Shown: positions 33,001 to 36,005 of the stretch, piece after piece
How positions within the stretch are numbered: the stretch's first letter is position 1
Layout: each line of letters starts with the position of its first letter
Source of the DNA: Verrucomicrobiia bacterium
GTDB lineage: Bacteria > Verrucomicrobiota > Verrucomicrobiia > Verrucomicrobiales > DEV007
Assembly: GCA_020439995.1 (NCBI GenBank)
Contig: JAGROY010000001.1
Coordinates: 1 to 36,005, forward strand
DNA length: 36,005 nt
Direction of reading: 5' to 3'
Program-made: the position numbers and the translations under genes
The notes under the pieces: generated by a model
The model's input: only the letters and a program-made list of their open reading frames with translations
Database searches by the model: none
What the model was told of the DNA's origin: nothing

Positions 33001-35378
33001 TCTGGATCCACCTCTCCAGAAAGCCGATCAATGATTTCTGCGATCCGGTCTGGATGAAACGTGCTGCTGATGTGTGCGGCGTAGCGCTGAACGAAACGGT
33101 TCTTGAAACCAGTGTTCTCCGCCATTGATCTGAAAATCTGATGACCACCACTGCCACCGGCGATCATGGCATCGATCAACGATTGATTGACATTCGACTT
33201 ATTAAAGCCACGGTCGATATCGTTGATTGTCCAGCGCCACTTGGCACCATCCTTTCGCTCACGCCAGAATTCCTGATTGTGGTGCCAGCTGGTCTCCTGG
33301 ACGAAGTCCACCATGGAGGCATAATCGATCAGGCTGTCGACGTCCAACTGCGCAGCAATTGCTTCATAGTTGGCTTCCACAGAGAGGTCCGTGCTCGTCA
33401 CCAGATCTTCGAATTCGGTGTAGACGTCGGCAGTGCCTTCCTTCACCACCAGTTCCGTGCCATTGATGGTGTGCTCTTTCACCAGCAGGTCGTAGTCGCC
33501 GGCGAGAATGTGGTAGCGGTTGAAATAGTAAGTATCTCCGTGGCGTTCGCGGATGTTGTGAATCCCCCAGTATTCGCCATTCAGATACAGAACACACGGC
33601 CGGTAAGCGGCTACGTCATTGTCCATCTGGCCGCGAACGATGGACGGTGCCATGGGATCGCGCAACATCGCATTGGGCCAGTTGTCACCGCCGTTGCGAA
33701 ACCCTATGGAGTCAAATGTCCCCTCCGGCTCGTCCGGGAAAATTTTATACGAAATGAGATCATCGCCGTATTTACCACGCATGGCTATGTTCAGCGGCTT
33801 CTGGGCAAAGCGCCAGATGTTCTCGCCTCCGATCTTCGCTCCAGCATTCACGGCAAAGGCCAGATTGCGGTTACTGTCGAAGTATTCAAGACTGACGGGA
33901 GCCTCACGGTCCTTGTAGATATTCCTATAGATCCCGAGTGTGTCGTCGAAAAATGTCAGCGGCTCGACGGTGAACGCCACGACGGGCAGCGGGCGCTCGG
34001 GCTCGTCGATGAAGTAAGTCTGCGTGGCCATTTTGCCGGGCACTTTTCCCGCTTCGAATGTCCTGGCACGAACCACCGTTGTGCTGGCGATCACGATGGG
34101 TGAACTGTAGGCTGGCGAGGTGCTACTGGGTTTTGAACCGTCCAGCGTGTAGCGGATCGTGGCGTTCTCTGATGCGGTGCCCAGGCCGACGGACTGCTGG
34201 CCCGAGTAGAATCCGCCATCCACAGAAAAATCGATTTCGGACGACGGAGACGGATCCAGTGTGGGTAGAGTTGTATTGGCAGCGGCAGGTGTTGGCTCAC
34301 CAAAGAGCACCCAGCTTTCCGGGTCATTGATATCACGGCCATACGAGATGTCTGGACGCTGCACATCGTAGGAAACGGAATCGACAAGTGAGACTGGCCC
34401 GGCCAGCTGTGATCCAGAAAGCTCGAGATCGAAGCTAATGTCCGAGCTGCGGGCGTTCACCTGGTGCACCTCGACGGCGATCACATTTTCGCCCACCCTG
34501 AGCTGATCTACTCCAATCGTGAAGTCATCGAACGAGCCCTCGGGGGAGTTCCCTGACGCGAAGTCGTCAAAGGAAGGGACGCCGGGATCGATTCGCACGC
34601 GAGCGACTTCTTCGCCATTCAGATAAACGACAGCTCCATCATCCGCCAGCAGGCGCAGTGACAATCCTGTAACGCTGGCAGTTTCCGCCACCGTAAACGC
34701 ATGACGGAAATAGTAAGTGCGGTACTTGTCGTTGTCATCAGGGCCAAACCCGATCGTGGTCGCCTCATCGCCCTCGCCATATCCCAGTTGAGCAGCTCCA
34801 GAGTTCCAGGTGGAGTCATCATAGTCGATCGACTTCCACACCGTTCCAAGATCACGGCCTGTGTCATCATACTTCCAGTCCGCTCCCAGCCCCACAAACG
34901 CGAGCGTGGCGCTGCCACCTTCTCCCTTGAAAAGCCCCACCGACTCCCCTGTGCTTCCCAGTTTAAAATTGGTATGATAACGGCGAGTGTTGAAACTCGC
35001 CCATGGCGAGGCCGTCCGCCGGAACGACTCGCCCGGCCCGGCATCAAATCCATCCGCCCAAACCAACAGGTAACCATTTGCCGGAATCGAGGCACCAGCC
35101 GGAAACGCCCAGCGCGCAGGCAGCGTCAGATCATCGGTAAGATAGTAGCCGTTCAGACTCTGAGTCTGGTTGGTCGTGTTGTGCAGCTCAATCCAGTCCG
35201 CGTAGTCGGCGAAATCGGTATTATCGGGATTGGTCGTGTCGTTGGCCGCCAGAATCTCGTTGATACGAATATCCTGCGCAGAGGCAGCAAACCATGCGGC
35301 CAGAGAACAGGTTGCAACACTTGCCTGGAGCCAGAAGGACAGACGCCTTGGCAACATCTGAGGGCACGGGGTATTCAT
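30093..35378 (-). CDS. Giant secreted CotH-kinase, lamin-tail and beta-helix protein
   Basis: The ATG at 35378 gives 1761 residues and a signal peptide ending ASAQ near residue 35; the frame continues to 35519 without signal character. Domains in order: lamin-tail 36-150 (INEILAAN, DWIELHN), a galactose-binding-like region 165-330, chitobiase C-terminal-like domain 375-458 (RYTLDGSKPS), CotH domain 460-800 with NDID722RGF as the likely kinase acidic motif and a GEYWGIHNIRER block, a bacterial repeat-like domain 846-923 (EFAGWSAGS), a right-handed beta-helix 937-1300, a second lamin-tail 1315-1446 (INELLAHSHD), a third 1465-1625 (ISEIMYKP), and a C-terminal beta domain ending FFRVLVSSIH with a preceding DGDGASNG calcium-like loop. 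CotH proteins phosphorylate surface proteins in spore formers; here the target is unknown. It leads the unit with the gene at 29145. Confidence 0.88.
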   Translation of the reverse strand: MNTPCPQMLPRRLSFWLQASVATCSLAAWFAASAQDIRINEILAANDTTNPDNTDFADYADWIELHNTTNQTQSLNGYYLTDDLTLPARWAFPAGASIPANGYLLVWADGFDAGPGESFRRTASPWASFNTRRYHTNFKLGSTGESVGLFKGEGGSATLAFVGLGADWKYDDTGRDLGTVWKSIDYDDSTWNSGAAQLGYGEGDEATTIGFGPDDNDKYRTYYFRHAFTVAETASVTGLSLRLLADDGAVVYLNGEEVARVRIDPGVPSFDDFASGNSPEGSFDDFTIGVDQLRVGENVIAVEVHQVNARSSDISFDLELSGSQLAGPVSLVDSVSYDVQRPDISYGRDINDPESWVLFGEPTPAAANTTLPTLDPSPSSEIDFSVDGGFYSGQQSVGLGTASENATIRYTLDGSKPSSTSPAYSSPIVIASTTVVRARTFEAGKVPGKMATQTYFIDEPERPLPVVAFTVEPLTFFDDTLGIYRNIYKDREAPVSLEYFDSNRNLAFAVNAGAKIGGENIWRFAQKPLNIAMRGKYGDDLISYKIFPDEPEGTFDSIGFRNGGDNWPNAMLRDPMAPSIVRGQMDNDVAAYRPCVLYLNGEYWGIHNIRERHGDTYYFNRYHILAGDYDLLVKEHTINGTELVVKEGTADVYTEFEDLVTSTDLSVEANYEAIAAQLDVDSLIDYASMVDFVQETSWHHNQEFWRERKDGAKWRWTINDIDRGFNKSNVNQSLIDAMIAGGSGGHQIFRSMAENTGFKNRFVQRYAAHISSTFHPDRIAEIIDRLSGEVDPEIARHIARWKSEGGISSIESRQAELDEIKQFAIDRLNEVYSDTSRILGIPGDLSTLTVNITPAGAGVVSINGVPMLPQYSNTARLYRNIAFDLSAKAAPGFEFAGWSAGSNGSTISRTLTGDETLTATFRPSQESLIPATISADTTLTVAGSPYTTVGDVTVSAGSTLTIQAGVEIRMPKSASFYVNGAMQINGTEAEPVSFLARDASEPWGALAFVSASGASTLSHLVIRDATLASAEPVNLKAAVSNYYSTLVLSHADIDAPLPVFARGGSTTMQYCTIHPQFTGDGINIKVGKGLVEDCTFIGNDAVDTDAIDFDGVIDGVIRRNRIYSFLGSNSDAIDVGERCVNLLISENRIYNSSDKGVSVGQGSEVRIERNLIVGCNLGVGIKDEGSLAIIDQNTFAQNFIAVSVYEKNLDGGGGSAVIANTIFTRSKDQPVAVDSLSTLVVSYSMSDTLPLTGDGVVLADPLFNDPGAYDFSLAANSPAINAGDPAHAKDTDGSRADIGAYYTYDPDDYPFLAPNVVVINELLAHSHDQASDWIELYNSSNAPVDLSGWYLSDSKADLRKYRIADGTMIPANGYLVFYESETFGEGSGDPNSTTPFALSENGETVYLYAPGDGLVLDYIEEEAFGPSPTDVSKGRYLKSSNTYNFVSMVAPTPGAANSAPLVGPLVISEIMYKPLTDGDAEYLELTNISTDPVTLYDELKNESWRFTNGIEFAFSTTDPVTLAAGERIILTRNESAFRGEYTVPDGTRIFQWAAGGLNNSGEQIELSSPGDVDANGVRQWFRIDRVNYEDSGLWPVDADGEGKSLTRLDEKSYGNDVVNWSAEDPTPGLPGPGIYTNAFDAWTRTQNLPTGKAGFADDADGDGASNGIEFAFGMNPLRADAVPEPVFTAGESDVMIDYLIAPEAGDVAFTVQVSQSLEPGTWTAVTSEVLAADARHSVLRAVWPTSDAKQSFFRVLVSSIH

Positions 35379-35528
35379 AAATTGGAGGGGCAGAAGACTA
35401 GGAAAAAGGGAGAACTCTAACGGGAAACAATTTTGGCACAAAAAGATGATCGACCTCTTTTGGTGGATCAACATTTTCATCATAGGAGTGTTTGTTTGAA
35501 AAGCCAAACGCTCAGCCATCCTTACGGT

Positions 35529-35569
35529 ATAAGACGAAGATGACTACCAGCTGAATGGAGTCGTCTTAT
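35529..35569. repeat. Inverted repeat upstream of the CotH gene
   Basis: A 9-bp inverted repeat (ATAAGACGA at 35529-35537 and TCGTCTTAT at 35561-35569) encloses 23 bases. It could be a weak terminator for the fragment at 35621, or a protein-binding site. No T tract makes a terminator doubtful. The rest of 35379-35620 shows no gene. Confidence 0.35.
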
Positions 35570-35620
35570 GATCGTTATATCCGAATCGAGGGTGCCAGCC
35601 CTCCTGTCCCTAACATTAAC

Positions 35621-35912
35621 CTAGCGTGAAACCGCGTTCACCTGAGTCTCGAGCCATGCCTGCGCCGCTGCAGGATCGGCCTTGAGCCACTGGTCAGTCG
35701 CCTGTTTTATCACATCATGGCGAAGATTTGGGTTTTGGATCGATTCTGACCAGGCAATTGCCGCCACGGGATCGCTGCTCACCGCCCCCCGATTGGGTCA
35801 GCGCCACGATCGCACTGTCCTTTGTCGCGCCGTCATCCAGAGCGCCGAGCCAGGTGGATGCCTCCAGGGAGGGGCGCCAGTTGGCTAACTGAACCGCGTG
35901 ACCGAGGCGCTT
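35621..35912 (-). pseudogene. Asp-Pro-Ala-Ala-Ala repeat protein fragment, frameshifted
   Basis: One frame ends at a TAG (35621-35623) and reads SSDPVAAIAWSESIQNPNLR, then KADPAAAQAWLETQV. This is the pattern of repetitive exported proteins common in Verrucomicrobiota, where units of roughly 35 residues contain DPAAAxAW and WAESIxDPxLR. The preceding part (RPSLEASTWLGALDDGATKD, then SAIVALTQS) belongs to the same repeat but in another frame. The shift falls in a run of six G residues near 35786-35791; five would restore the frame. Upstream homology stops around 35880, and a 7-bp inverted repeat (35908-35914 with 35918-35924) marks the junction. It may be a genuine broken gene, a truncated 3' end, or a sequencing error in the homopolymer. 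Confidence 0.55.
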
Positions 35913-36005
35913 CAAGATGAAGCGTGCGAAGCGACCGAACCGAGTGAGATGATGTTTGCGTAGGGTGAGCGGTCAAAAAGATGTAAAATAAAGCTTGTAC
36001 TTATG

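Noticed and set aside
33141..34103. 320-residue plus-strand open frame
   Set aside because: It is antisense to the CotH domain, where the conserved residues are on the minus strand; it arises from high GC codon bias.

Overview
The window looks like chromosomal DNA of a Verrucomicrobiota bacterium, or a close relative in the Planctomycetes-Verrucomicrobia group. Supporting evidence is family content: a PEP-CTERM protein ending in an Arg-rich tail, a Tat-exported DUF1501 protein paired with a DUF1588-like c-type cytochrome protein, a sialate-O-acetylesterase-type protein, paired concanavalin-like secreted domains, a giant CotH/lamin-tail protein, and an Asp-Pro-Ala-Ala-Ala repeat protein. Most starts also lack a Shine-Dalgarno sequence. 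No rRNA, tRNA or CRISPR array was seen. This assignment is inference from gene families, not from a marker gene.

Layout. At the left edge (1-350) is the C-terminal end of a transposase, cut by the window. A minus-strand secreted zinc metalloprotease (565-3387) ends at a bidirectional hairpin terminator and is divergent from a small outer-membrane beta-barrel-like protein (3603-4145), which has its own terminator. Next is a long RtcB-family RNA ligase (4291-5886). Three plus-strand genes then form a likely operon (6093-11597): a two-heme-site cytochrome protein, a DUF1501 protein, and an esterase fused to an anthrax-lethal-factor-like metallopeptidase. Two small minus-strand genes follow (11818-12924), then two overlapping plus-strand paralogues with the same C-terminal beta-sandwich domain (13118-14762).

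From 14773 to 23797 the minus strand carries five genes in one direction: a TolC-type outer membrane factor, a membrane fusion protein and an RND pump (a complete heavy-metal-type tripartite efflux system), then a rare-looking fusion of a GT2 polyprenyl-phosphate sugar synthase with an ArnT/PMT-type membrane glycosyltransferase, and an SGNH hydrolase. Upstream is a frameshifted RHS-core remnant (about 23998-24257).

From 24322 to 35378 the minus strand encodes cell-surface or secreted proteins: a PEP-CTERM protein, a 1236-residue protein with three copies of the same roughly 210-residue module that makes up the PEP-CTERM protein, a secreted jelly-roll protein, and a 1761-residue CotH/beta-helix/lamin-tail protein. 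At the right edge is a frameshifted fragment of an Asp-Pro-Ala-Ala-Ala repeat protein. The most novel items are the four-copy YTHAISGG module family, the GT2-ArnT fusion and the esterase-metallopeptidase fusion.
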